This document shows, piece by piece, positions 7,126 to 13,322 of a stretch of 13,322 bases of DNA. A program made the position numbers and the translations under genes. Each line of letters opens with the position of its first letter. Positions within the stretch are counted from its first letter, which is position 1. Source of the stretch: Deltaproteobacteria bacterium (GTDB taxonomy: Bacteria > Desulfobacterota > Binatia > Binatales > Binataceae); assembly GCA_021799555.1 (NCBI GenBank), contig JAJZAG010000067.1, positions 1 through 13,322 of the forward strand. The letters run 5' to 3'. A model generated the notes under the pieces. The model saw nothing but the letters and a program-made list of their open reading frames with translations. It had not been told where the DNA came from and searched no databases.

Positions 7126-7752
7126 CTACCTGCCGTCCCGGAGCAGGTTCATGAACTCGTGGCGGGTTTCGTGATTCGTACGGAATACACCGAGCATCGC
7201 CGAAGTCGTGACCCACGAGTTCTGTTTCTGAACGCCACGCATCCGCATGCACATGTGCTCAGCCTCCAGCACGACAGCGACTCCGAGCGGTTCGATCTCT
7301 TCCATTATCGTCGAGGCGATCTGGGTGGTGAGCCGTTCCTGGACCTGGAGCCTGCGGCAGTAGATTTCCACCATACGCGCGAGCTTGGAGATCCCGACGA
7401 TCCGCTTGTTGGGCAGATAGGCGACGTGCGCCTTGCCCATAAAGGGGAGCATGTGATGCTCGCACAGGGAGTAGAAATCGAGGTCCTTACACAGGATCAT
7501 CTCCTGGTAGTCTTCTTCGACAAATAGCGCGCCGTTGATCGCGGTCTTGGGATTTTGCTGGTAGCCCTCGGTGAGAAATTCGTAGGCCTTAACCACGCGC
7601 AGCGGTGTGCGGAGCAATCCCTCGCGGCCGGGTTCTTCGCCGATGTAGCGCAGAAGAGTGCGCACTGCATCTTCGGCCTTCCCACGGTCGCGCTCCGAGC
7701 GCGTGGAGCGCTCGGGCAGGTTGTGGATTAGCGACTTTCGGTCTTGCGCCAT
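7126..7752 (-). CDS. folE: GTP cyclohydrolase I
   Basis: A 208-residue GTP cyclohydrolase I making 7,8-dihydroneopterin triphosphate, the first step of folate synthesis. The zinc ligands Cys97 and His100 (SLCEHHMLPF) and Cys168 (AEHMCMRMRG) keep the spacing of E. coli C110, H113 and C181. The core VQKQNSWVTTSAMLGVFR is intact, as are PNKRIVGISKLAR and the tunnel-lining QERLTTQ. The ATG overlaps the last 25 bases of the upstream MTHFR gene, with GGAG (7761-7764) 8 bases before it and lying inside that gene, so the start is well supported and translation is probably coupled. Pairing with an MTHFR gene gives a small folate cluster. Confidence 0.97.
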   Translation of the reverse strand: MAQDRKSLIHNLPERSTRSERDRGKAEDAVRTLLRYIGEEPGREGLLRTPLRVVKAYEFLTEGYQQNPKTAINGALFVEEDYQEMILCKDLDFYSLCEHHMLPFMGKAHVAYLPNKRIVGISKLARMVEIYCRRLQVQERLTTQIASTIMEEIEPLGVAVVLEAEHMCMRMRGVQKQNSWVTTSAMLGVFRTNHETRHEFMNLLRDGR

Positions 7753-8633
7753 TGGTTAAACTCCAACGCGAGCTCGATCGCAAGCGACGGCCCGCCGCCG
7801 CTCATGATTACAAATCCGGCAGCGTCGCGACTAAGCGTACGCATCAGTTCGAGGTTCTCCCGTAGCGAGTGGACCCTGGCCTCGGCCTCGCTCATCCCCG
7901 AGTAACGATCCAAATGTCCCCTCGCTTCACTCAGGTCCCTGACCTTGTCTTGCATGTATTTCGCCATCCCGGCTTTCTTGACCGGCAAAATACCGAGCAC
8001 TGCGGATATGCCGAGGCGTCCCGTATGTGCGAGGAACCTGCGCGCGGTCGGCGTGTCGAAAACCGGCTGGGTGATGACGAAGCGCGCACCCGCCCGCGCC
8101 TTGCGCTCGAGCATCTCGATCTCGTGCGCGAAATTCTTGCGGTACGGGTTCGCGACCGCGCCCGGATAAAGCGAAGGCAGCGTTTTGAGGATTTCCTTTC
8201 CCTCACCCGTGTCTCCGCCATTGAGCATCGCAATCATCTCGAGCAATCGGAAGGCGTCGAGGTCGTGCACGGCGCTTACGCCATCAGGATCACCGGGAGG
8301 GATCTTGTCGCCGGTCAGTGCGACGACGCCATCAATTCCAAGCGCCCCGGCGCCGAGCAGATCGGATTTGAGCGCAAAGCGGTTGCGGTCGCGGCAGGAG
8401 AGGTTGAGCACTACCGGAATTCCAAGCCGCGCCTTGATGAACGAGGCGAATACCAGCGCGGACATCTTGACACGGCCAAGCGCGTTGTCCGTCAGATTGA
8501 CCGCATCGACCTCGCCGCGCAGCGGGGCTAATCGACGCAGCAGCAGGTCGGGATTAACTCCGCGCGGAGGAGAGACTTCCACCCACAGCGCGGGCCGTCG
8601 TACGGCAAGACTTTCTGCTATCGTGCCGGACAA
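7728..8633 (-). CDS. metF: Methylenetetrahydrofolate reductase family protein
   Basis: A 301-residue flavin TIM-barrel protein of the MTHFR family, reducing 5,10-methylene-THF to 5-methyl-THF for methionine synthesis or C1 flow. Glu19 in LWVEVSPPR matches the catalytic Glu region. NLTDN (46-50), LSCRDRN (78-84), VALTGDK (104-110), GAVANP and GARFVITQPVFD (182-193) are family blocks, closest in style to the C-terminal half of YitJ-type fusions and to acetogen MetF rather than to E. coli MetF. The start is TTG (8631-8633) with GGAG at 8641-8644 and a 7-base spacer; the next in-frame ATG would remove the active site. The NADH-using or ferredoxin-linked mode cannot be read from sequence. Confidence 0.87.
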   Translation of the reverse strand: MSGTIAESLAVRRPALWVEVSPPRGVNPDLLLRRLAPLRGEVDAVNLTDNALGRVKMSALVFASFIKARLGIPVVLNLSCRDRNRFALKSDLLGAGALGIDGVVALTGDKIPPGDPDGVSAVHDLDAFRLLEMIAMLNGGDTGEGKEILKTLPSLYPGAVANPYRKNFAHEIEMLERKARAGARFVITQPVFDTPTARRFLAHTGRLGISAVLGILPVKKAGMAKYMQDKVRDLSEARGHLDRYSGMSEAEARVHSLRENLELMRTLSRDAAGFVIMSGGGPSLAIELALEFNQWRKTESR

Positions 8634-8640
8634 TGTGCTT

Positions 8641-8644
8641 CTCC
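8641..8644 (-). promoter_or_regulatory. Shine-Dalgarno GGAG deciding a TTG start
   Basis: GGAG on the minus strand lies 7 bases before the TTG at 8631-8633. It is the reason for choosing this rare start codon for the MTHFR family gene, since no upstream ATG or GTG is available in frame and the next ATG lies after conserved residues. Confidence 0.6.
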
Positions 8645-8723
8645 GCCCGTGCGCGCGGCAGCCAGTGACGGGGCGCAGCCGCGAAGCAGGTTCATCTGTC
8701 GCTAACTGGCCGACGCTCCGGGC

Positions 8724-9758
8724 CTAAGCCTGGCGGCGTTCGGTCGCCTTAACCTTCTGATACTTGCGGTAGTCGTAGCCGGTCGCCATCGCCATCAACA
8801 GCGGCTCCATCCCGCCCTCGCGCTCGCGGCGCAGCACGCGCAGGCGATCGAAGAATTCGCCGAAATCCTTATCTACGCGGCGGCGCCCGTCGACCGGGGC
8901 GAGGAAGAAATCGTGCAAACGGGTGACGGTGAAGCGCAGCGAGGAAAAGCGCAGTTCGTTCGGAAATGCGTCCCACTCGGCGAGCGACAGGGTGCGCACC
9001 GACTCGTAACCGGCTAAGAGTGCGCGGAAGCGGTCAAGCGAATAGACGCCGCCAACAAAACATAGGGCGTTGACGGCGGTCGCGATATCGAAGATATATT
9101 TGCCGCGGCAGGCGGCCTCGAAATCGAGGACGGCGGTCAGCCTTTCACCGCGAAACAGCAGATTGTCCGCAAACAGATCGCCATGGATAACGCCCTTGGG
9201 CAGTTTGCCTTCGAGATAACGCGTCAAGTACTCGATTTCATCGTCAAGAGTTCGACAGATTTTGCGGAAATAATTCGGCAGACGGCCACGCACGCTCAAG
9301 TAGAGGTCGGCGATCCGTTCGAAGCTGAAGCGGTTGTCGATCCCCTTCTTGTAGGCTTTGCCGATCACATGGAGCTCACCGAGCGCATGGCCGATAGTCT
9401 CGAGATGCCCGAGCTTGATTTTCTCGACCGGCAGGACGCGACCCTCCTGATAACGGAACAGCGACACGCACTTGTTGTTGAAGGCGCGATAGAAGCGGCC
9501 CATCCGATCCTGCATCGGATGCGGGCACGGGAACGAATGCTTGCGGATAAATGTAAGCAGATCGATCTCGCGCTTGAGTTCGCTCTCGCTCTTGACCTCG
9601 TCGATCCGGAGCAGGAACTTTCCCTTCGCGGTCTCGAGGATATAGTTGCTATTGACCGAACCTTCGGTGATACCGGATGCGGCGGTCACGCGGCCAAGCG
9701 CGTAATCGTCGGAGAGTTCCTTGAGGAACGGTTTGCTTAACTCGGTATAAACTGCCAT
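8724..9758 (-). CDS. thrB: Homoserine kinase type II (ThrB, APH fold)
   Basis: A 344-residue kinase of the aminoglycoside-phosphotransferase fold, most like type II homoserine kinases (homoserine to O-phosphohomoserine, threonine pathway). The start MAVYTELSKPFLKEL is the family opening, followed by GITEGSVNSNYIL. The catalytic loop HGDLFADN (192-199) and metal-binding Asp212 in LDFEA are present, then FDIATAVNALCF, which resembles the family's stretch after the DFG-like motif. The frame stays open to an ATG at 9803, but that codon lies inside the spacer of a good promoter (9791-9819), and homology begins at 9758, so the shorter start is chosen. There is no clear Shine-Dalgarno sequence. Another small-molecule APH kinase is the alternative; no other thr gene is visible. 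Confidence 0.78.
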   Translation of the reverse strand: MAVYTELSKPFLKELSDDYALGRVTAASGITEGSVNSNYILETAKGKFLLRIDEVKSESELKREIDLLTFIRKHSFPCPHPMQDRMGRFYRAFNNKCVSLFRYQEGRVLPVEKIKLGHLETIGHALGELHVIGKAYKKGIDNRFSFERIADLYLSVRGRLPNYFRKICRTLDDEIEYLTRYLEGKLPKGVIHGDLFADNLLFRGERLTAVLDFEAACRGKYIFDIATAVNALCFVGGVYSLDRFRALLAGYESVRTLSLAEWDAFPNELRFSSLRFTVTRLHDFFLAPVDGRRRVDKDFGEFFDRLRVLRREREGGMEPLLMAMATGYDYRKYQKVKATERRQA

Positions 9759-9790
9759 GCGGGAACGTTGGACCGGGTCTGTCCGCCGGA

Positions 9791-9819
9791 AGTCTAGAGC
9801 CATAGCTGCGGCGGGTCAA
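9791..9819 (-). promoter_or_regulatory. Sigma-70 promoter for thrB and the long minus-strand block
   Basis: On the minus strand TTGACC (9814-9819, 5 of 6), a 17-base spacer and TAGACT (9791-9796, 4 of 6) form a good housekeeping promoter. Transcription would begin near 9784, leaving a leader of about 25 bases to the ATG at 9758. It would serve thrB and probably the genes behind it. Confidence 0.55.
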
Positions 9820-9881
9820 CTAGGGTCTGGAAAAGATTGGATTTTAACTTGCTTTCGTGCATCGATGAGCTTCCTGCGACA

Positions 9882-9896
9882 CGTGATCAATTCACG
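9882..9896. promoter_or_regulatory. 15-bp palindrome CGTGA-N5-TCACG in the thrB/bcp divergent region
   Basis: CGTGATCAATTCACG is a 5+5 inverted repeat centred about 48 bases upstream of the peroxiredoxin start. The half-sites recall CRP-type TGTGA/TCACA, but the spacer is 5 rather than 6 bases. It is a candidate operator for one of the divergent genes. No -35/-10 pair for the peroxiredoxin could be recognised around it. Confidence 0.25.
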
Positions 9897-9937
9897 CGGC
9901 CCGTCGCCTAACCGACTGGCCCAATTAGGAGAGTAGC

Positions 9938-10486
9938 ATGCCTGTCAAGAAGAAAACCGCCAAATCGTTGGTCCGCCCGATCGCGAAGAAGACCTCCACC
10001 GCGGCGCAATCGGCTTCAGTCGCGCTCGAGGGCAAAAAGGCGCCCGCCTTCGAGCTGCCGGCAGGAGACGGCGGCAAGGTCAAGCTCGCCGATCTGGTCC
10101 GCAGGGGCAACGTCGTTTTGTATTTCTACCCGAAGGACATGACTTCCGGATGCACCGCCGAAGCATGCAGCTTTCGCGACAACCTGTCGGCGGTACGCGC
10201 GCTTGGCGCGCAAATCGTGGGCGTCAGCGCCGATTCTCCGGACTCGCACTCGAAATTCACCGGGAAGTACGATCTTAACTTCCCGCTCCTTAGTGACTCT
10301 GACAACAAAGTTGGAAAGCTGTACGGCGTGTACAAGATGAAGTCGATGTACGGACGGCAGTACATGGGGATCGAGCGGACGACCTTCATAATCGATCGCG
10401 CAGGGGTCGTCCGTAAAGTTTTCCCCAAGGTAAAAGTGAACGGCCACACCGACGAAGTGCTCGCAGCGCTCAAGGCTCTCGGATGA
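9938..10486 (+). CDS. bcp: Thioredoxin-dependent peroxiredoxin, BCP/PrxQ type, with basic N-terminal tail
   Basis: A 182-residue peroxiredoxin that reduces hydrogen peroxide and organic hydroperoxides using thioredoxin. The peroxidatic Cys72 and resolving Cys77 sit in KDMTSGCTAEACSFRD, the five-residue spacing of atypical two-Cys BCP/PrxQ enzymes; Ser replaces Pro in the usual TPGC, a common variant. YFYPKD, VGVSADS and FPLLSD are further family blocks, and Arg147 in GIERTTFIID completes the site. Homology starts near residue 30; before it lies a Lys/Ala/Ser-rich tail beginning MPVKKKTAKS. The start is firm: AGGAG (9927-9931) with a 6-base spacer. No hydrophobic signal is present, so the protein is cytoplasmic. 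The gene stands alone, divergent from thrB. Confidence 0.93.
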   Translation: MPVKKKTAKSLVRPIAKKTSTAAQSASVALEGKKAPAFELPAGDGGKVKLADLVRRGNVVLYFYPKDMTSGCTAEACSFRDNLSAVRALGAQIVGVSADSPDSHSKFTGKYDLNFPLLSDSDNKVGKLYGVYKMKSMYGRQYMGIERTTFIIDRAGVVRKVFPKVKVNGHTDEVLAALKALG

Positions 10487-10510
10487 ACCGCGCCGTGCGC
10501 GAAGCCTCGA

Positions 10511-11410
10511 TTATGAGGCCGCAGCGCTGCCGTCGTCGAGTAGATTCTTTTGCAGGAACGCCCTCATCTCAGGCGATACTCCACGGCCGAGACGATGCCC
10601 CTGCGAAAAGTAGTGCGTCTCCACATTAGCACCGCGCTCGCGCAGGGCGGTGGCAAGGCTTTTTGCCTGGCTGACGGGTGTAGATTTATCGCGCTTCCCG
10701 TGCAGGATCAGAACGCTGCATCCGATCCGACTCGGGAGATGCCGGATCACGCTGCGCTCGGCAAGAACGCGCTTACTCGGCCAGACCTCGTGCATTATCG
10801 CGAGCTTGGTGCGCAGCGTCGTCTCGGGCCAGAGGCTCAGCATGTCGTACGCGCCGGATTCTAGAATAAGCGCGCGTGGGCGCGAGTCGTAGTCCATCAG
10901 CAAGCCGGCCGCGACCGCGCCATGACCCGCGCCCCAAACTGCGATTCGTGAAGGATCGACGTCGGACCGCGCCGCCAGCAGATCAAGCGCGCGTTGCGCC
11001 GCCGCTACCGCCTGAGGTCCAACGTAACGGCTGGGCCCCGACGAATGGCCATATCCCGGGATGCTGATGCAGGCGACCTGAATACCCATCGCGACGATAT
11101 ACGCGTTCGAATCGACGCAGCGCTCCGTCGTCTCCTCGCCGTTGAGCACCAGCAAGGCGGGACGCCGTCCCGGTTCCGGGCTACGCGTCAAATAACCGGC
11201 GATCTGATATTTGTTCGGCCCGAGCGCAACCACAAAATTAAACGGCGCGGTGTCAGGATGCTGTTTCAGGAATGATTTCGGGACGACTCTGCACGCTCCG
11301 AGCGAAGCGGCAATCGCCAGGATTGCGATCGTCGCAAGAACGCGGATGGTTTGCGACTGCCCTAATGCACGCGAGTTCAAGGCGGCTGATTCCTTTGATT
11401 CAATGTCCAT
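10511..11410 (-). CDS. Lipoprotein-like alpha/beta hydrolase lacking the nucleophile serine
   Basis: A 299-residue alpha/beta-hydrolase-fold protein with an N-terminal hydrophobic segment (residues 22-38) ending in SLGAC, a plausible lipobox with Cys40 as the lipidated residue. The fold is clear: PALLVLNGEE, ISIPGYGHSSGPSRYVGPQ, DPSRIAVWGAGHG, LILHGKRDKSTP (acid Asp241) and SQGHR (His272). The nucleophile elbow reads G160-A-G-H-G164, with Gly162 (GGT) where a Ser, Cys or Asp is expected. The frame stays open to 12025, antisense through hisI, but the lipoprotein signal and the homology begin at this ATG. There is no clear Shine-Dalgarno sequence. It converges on bcp with 24 bases between stops. 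Its function is unknown: it may be a non-enzymatic binding protein or have unusual chemistry. Confidence 0.82.
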   Translation of the reverse strand: MDIESKESAALNSRALGQSQTIRVLATIAILAIAASLGACRVVPKSFLKQHPDTAPFNFVVALGPNKYQIAGYLTRSPEPGRRPALLVLNGEETTERCVDSNAYIVAMGIQVACISIPGYGHSSGPSRYVGPQAVAAAQRALDLLAARSDVDPSRIAVWGAGHGAVAAGLLMDYDSRPRALILESGAYDMLSLWPETTLRTKLAIMHEVWPSKRVLAERSVIRHLPSRIGCSVLILHGKRDKSTPVSQAKSLATALRERGANVETHYFSQGHRLGRGVSPEMRAFLQKNLLDDGSAAAS

Positions 11411-11529
11411 GAACCAACCAAACCTATACCGAGAACCGCCGAAAAGATATCCATATGCGCAAACCCTGCGGGCGACGACACGCACAATTGTCCGCCCGGG
11501 TTCGGCGCCTATCAGTGGGTGTCGAATGA

Positions 11530-11558
11530 TTGAATCGCGCGGGTATTTCACAAATACT
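11530..11558 (+). promoter_or_regulatory. Candidate promoter for hisI
   Basis: TTGAAT (11530-11535), a 17-base spacer and AATACT (11553-11558), each 4 of 6 to consensus, lie 62 bases before the hisI ATG. Transcription would start near 11565. The rest of the 210-base divergent region shows no convincing promoter for the minus-strand hydrolase. Confidence 0.35.
11543..11557. promoter_or_regulatory. 15-bp palindrome GTATTT-CAC-AAATAC over the hisI -10
   Basis: GTATTTCACAAATAC is a perfect 6+6 inverted repeat with a 3-base centre overlapping the proposed -10 of hisI. The heptamer TTCACAA inside it (11547-11553) recurs directly at 11565-11571, 18 bases on. Together they look like operator half-sites between two divergent genes. 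The regulator is unknown. Confidence 0.35.
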
Positions 11559-11620
11559 TGCTGATTCACAAGGCGGTATCGCGTCCGGATTGGGATTATC
11601 ATCGGGACGGAACATGCGTT

Positions 11621-12043
11621 ATGGCTACGCAGGCATCGGCAGCTATTGATTTTGAGAAAAACAGCGGTGTGATCCCGGTTATCGCGCAGGACTACCGGAG
11701 TCATCGGGTTCTGATGCTGGCCTACATGAATCGCGAAGCGTTTGAAGAAACGGTCGCTACCCGGCGCGCGTGTTACTTCTCGCGCTCGCGCAAACGCCTT
11801 TGGCGCAAGGGTGAGGAGTCGGGAAATTTCCAGATCGTCCACGAAATTCGCATCGATTGCGACCAGGATGCGGTGCTTTTGATGGTCGAGCAGGCGGGCG
11901 ACGGCGCGGCTTGCCACGAGGGATACGAGTCGGACTACTTCCGCGTCCTCGATGGTGACGGTTGGCGCGTCGCTGATAAGCGGCTCGTCGATCCCGCCAA
12001 TTACGGGCCGAATTACGGGCACCATAAGAAGTCCGAGGCCTGA
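11621..12043 (+). CDS. hisI: Phosphoribosyl-AMP cyclohydrolase with an altered zinc site
   Basis: A 140-residue HisI that opens the purine ring of phosphoribosyl-AMP, the third step of histidine synthesis. VIPVIAQD, VLMLAYMNREAF, FSRSRKRLWRKGEESGN and the metal cluster Asp79-Cys80-Asp81-x-Asp83 are intact, as is Cys98 in AACHEG. The third conserved zinc-ligand cysteine, normally in SCF(Y/F)R, is Asp105 here (ESDYFR). The C-terminal tail after DPANYG is basic. There is no HisE domain, so phosphoribosyl-ATP pyrophosphatase is encoded elsewhere. The frame is open to 11558, but homology and the purine-rich GGGACGGAA upstream favour ATG at 11621. It leads a hisI-hisG pair. Confidence 0.94.
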   Translation: MATQASAAIDFEKNSGVIPVIAQDYRSHRVLMLAYMNREAFEETVATRRACYFSRSRKRLWRKGEESGNFQIVHEIRIDCDQDAVLLMVEQAGDGAACHEGYESDYFRVLDGDGWRVADKRLVDPANYGPNYGHHKKSEA

Positions 12044-12045
12044 AA

Positions 12046-12068
12046 ATCCGGTGCGACTTACGCCGGAT
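12046..12068 (+). other. Hairpin in the hisI-hisG gap
   Basis: Starting 3 bases after the hisI stop, ATCCGG (12046-12051) pairs perfectly with CCGGAT (12063-12068). A T-G wobble and a G-C pair extend the stem to 8 with a 7-base loop. There is no T-run, so it is not a classic terminator. It may stabilise the upstream message or tune hisG expression. Confidence 0.4.
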
Positions 12069-12087
12069 GCATAAACGATAAACCACG

Positions 12088-12984
12088 ATGGCCGACAGAA
12101 CGCTCAAGTTCGGAATTCCCAAAGGCAGCCTCGAGCAGCAGACCCTCGAGTTAATGCGCAAATCAGGATGGCGGATCCGGGTAGGCTCACGCTCTTACAT
12201 CCCGAGCGTCGATGACGCAGCCTTATCTTGTCGAATTTTGCGCCCGCAGGAGATGCCACGCTACATCGCCGACGGCTCGCTCGACGCGGGCATAACCGGC
12301 AGCGACTGGGTGGTCGAGAACAATGTCAAGCTCGAGCAGATCGAAAGCTTCATCTACTCGAAGGTGTCGCTCAAGCCGTCGCGCTGGGTGCTGTGCGTGC
12401 CACAGAACTCGTCCATCACGCGGCTCGAAGATCTCGAAGGCAAGCGGGTCGCGACCGAAATTGTCCAATTCGTCAAGCGAATTTTCGCCGAACGAAAAAT
12501 TAATGTGGAAGTTGAATTTTCGTGGGGCGCAACCGAAGCCAAGGTCGCGGAAGGAATCGTCGACGCGGCTGTGGACGTGACCGAAACGGGAGCCTCGATT
12601 CGCGCCAACGGCCTGCGGATTGTCGAGGAGTTGCTGGTCTCGAATCCAGTCCTGGTCGCCAACCCGGCGGCGTGGGCCGATGAATGGAAGCGCGCCAAAA
12701 TCCGCCAGATTGGCGTGCTGATGCGCGCGGCGCTCGACGCCGAGAACCGGGTGATGATCAAGATGAACGTCGCGCGCGCAAATCTCGAAAAAGTGATCGC
12801 GCTCTTGCCCGCGCTGACCGCACCCACGATCTCGCATCTCTACCCGTCGCCGGTCCTCAAAGGCGAAGAGTGGCTGGCCGTCGAAACTGTCATCGCCGAG
12901 CATACCGTGCGCGAACTCTTCCCGAAGCTGCTCGAAGCGGGAGCCGTCGGGATCGTCGAATGCCCCGTTAACAAAATCATCTGA
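12088..12984 (+). CDS. hisG: ATP phosphoribosyltransferase, long form
   Basis: A 298-residue HisG of the long, self-sufficient type, catalysing the first and committed step of histidine synthesis (ATP plus PRPP to phosphoribosyl-ATP). FGIPKGSLEQQTLELM opens the catalytic domain, DAGITGSDWVVEN follows at 66-79, and the PRPP-binding loop is DAAVDVTETGASIRANG (159-175). Residues from about 220 to the end, including LTAPTISHLY and ending GIVECPVNKII, form the ACT-like regulatory domain through which histidine inhibits the long form, so no HisZ partner is needed. It follows hisI by 44 bases containing a hairpin; no strong Shine-Dalgarno sequence precedes the ATG. Length is normal for the class. 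Confidence 0.96.
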   Translation: MADRTLKFGIPKGSLEQQTLELMRKSGWRIRVGSRSYIPSVDDAALSCRILRPQEMPRYIADGSLDAGITGSDWVVENNVKLEQIESFIYSKVSLKPSRWVLCVPQNSSITRLEDLEGKRVATEIVQFVKRIFAERKINVEVEFSWGATEAKVAEGIVDAAVDVTETGASIRANGLRIVEELLVSNPVLVANPAAWADEWKRAKIRQIGVLMRAALDAENRVMIKMNVARANLEKVIALLPALTAPTISHLYPSPVLKGEEWLAVETVIAEHTVRELFPKLLEAGAVGIVECPVNKII

Positions 12985-13022
12985 ACGGCGCTGCACTCTC
13001 CGGAGCGAACGATAGAGCAGCC

Positions 13023-13322
13023 ATGATGACCAGCCGCGAAATCACCTTTCCGGCATCCGACGGCCATCCGATGCGCGCAGTGATCGCCGGCGACGCCAAC
13101 AGCGAACGGCGGCCGGGCGTCATCGTTATCCACGAGATTTTCGGGCTGAACGACGATATCCGCAGAATCACGTCGCGAGTCGCGGACCTGGGTTACGTCG
13201 CGCTCGCCCCCGATCTGTACGACGGTCCCGGGTTGCGCGCGATTTGTATCGCCCGATCTCTGATTACACTGAATCGAGGCTCGGGACAGGCTTTTGAGGA
13301 CCTCGAAGCGGCGCGAACATTC
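13023..13322 (+). CDS. Dienelactone hydrolase family protein, C-terminus cut by window edge
   Basis: The first 100 codons of a dienelactone hydrolase family protein, open to the window edge. The diagnostic block VIVIHEIFGLNDDIRRIT is followed by DLGYVALAPDLYDG, matching the strand-helix-strand start of the fold; Glu in HEIFG is the residue that hydrogen-bonds the nucleophile cysteine in characterised enzymes. The nucleophile, acid and histidine lie beyond the window. Two adjacent ATGs (13023, 13026) are possible starts, with only a weak GAG upstream. It begins 38 bases after hisG, so it may be read from the same message, though a link to histidine synthesis is not known. The substrate cannot be told. 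Confidence 0.87.
   Translation, partial: MMTSREITFPASDGHPMRAVIAGDANSERRPGVIVIHEIFGLNDDIRRITSRVADLGYVALAPDLYDGPGLRAICIARSLITLNRGSGQAFEDLEAARTF

Noticed and set aside
8634..8723. Promoter or riboswitch in the 90-base gap before the MTHFR gene
   Set aside because: No -35/-10 pair and no recognisable S-box or other riboswitch pattern was seen; only the ribosome binding site is supported.
10504..10519. GCCTC-N6-GAGGC hairpin at the convergent bcp/hydrolase ends as a bidirectional terminator
   Set aside because: The stem has only 5 bp, there is no T-run on either strand, and it overlaps the hydrolase stop; too weak to call.
11411..12025. Upstream extension of the minus-strand hydrolase frame (205 more codons)
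   Set aside because: It runs antisense through the well-supported hisI, has no recognisable domain, and would bury the lipoprotein signal inside the protein.
12223..12996. 257-codon open frame on the minus strand
   Set aside because: It is fully antisense to hisG, whose motifs are complete; the frame is open because of high GC.

Overview
The window looks like ordinary core metabolism from a GC-rich, uncultured-type bacterium. Every gene is a housekeeping or central-metabolism family, spacing is tight, and CG-rich codons dominate all reading frames. The set (NAD-type isocitrate dehydrogenase close to the mitochondrial IDH3 type, long-form HisG, a YitJ-like MTHFR, type II homoserine kinase, a cytoplasmic sulfite-oxidase-like molybdoenzyme) would fit a soil or subsurface lineage near the former Deltaproteobacteria or similar phyla. 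I cannot assign a taxon from sequence reading alone. No transposase, phage gene, CRISPR array, tRNA or rRNA was seen, and no stretch over 300 bases lacks a gene.

Region 1 (1-9758, minus strand) is a long co-directional block read from right to left. Its order is homoserine kinase, MTHFR, GTP cyclohydrolase I, ribose-5-phosphate isomerase, glycerate 2-kinase, isocitrate dehydrogenase, a sulfite-oxidase-like oxidoreductase, glycerol-3-phosphate dehydrogenase, endonuclease III, YceD, and ribosomal protein L32 (cut by the window edge). Gaps run from a 25-base overlap to 90 bases, so much of it is probably cotranscribed. I can point to two internal-quality promoters: one before the kinase, which also settles its start codon, and one just after nth that would drive yceD-rpmF. 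Folate chemistry (MTHFR, folE) and three-carbon/central carbon chemistry (rpiA, gck, icd, glpD) cluster together.

Region 2 (9759-11410) has a plus-strand peroxiredoxin of the BCP/PrxQ type, divergent from the kinase. It converges on a minus-strand lipoprotein-like alpha/beta hydrolase whose nucleophile serine is replaced by glycine.

Region 3 (11411-13322, plus strand) starts with a 210-base divergent intergenic region. It then holds hisI, hisG and the start of a dienelactone hydrolase family gene that runs off the window. The two his genes give the first and third steps of histidine synthesis; the HisI lacks one of its three conserved zinc-ligand cysteines.

I found no convincing new multi-gene system. 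The best leads are small: the serine-less hydrolase, the cysteine-to-aspartate change in HisI, the extended N-termini of the isocitrate dehydrogenase and peroxiredoxin, and several promoter-overlapping palindromes.
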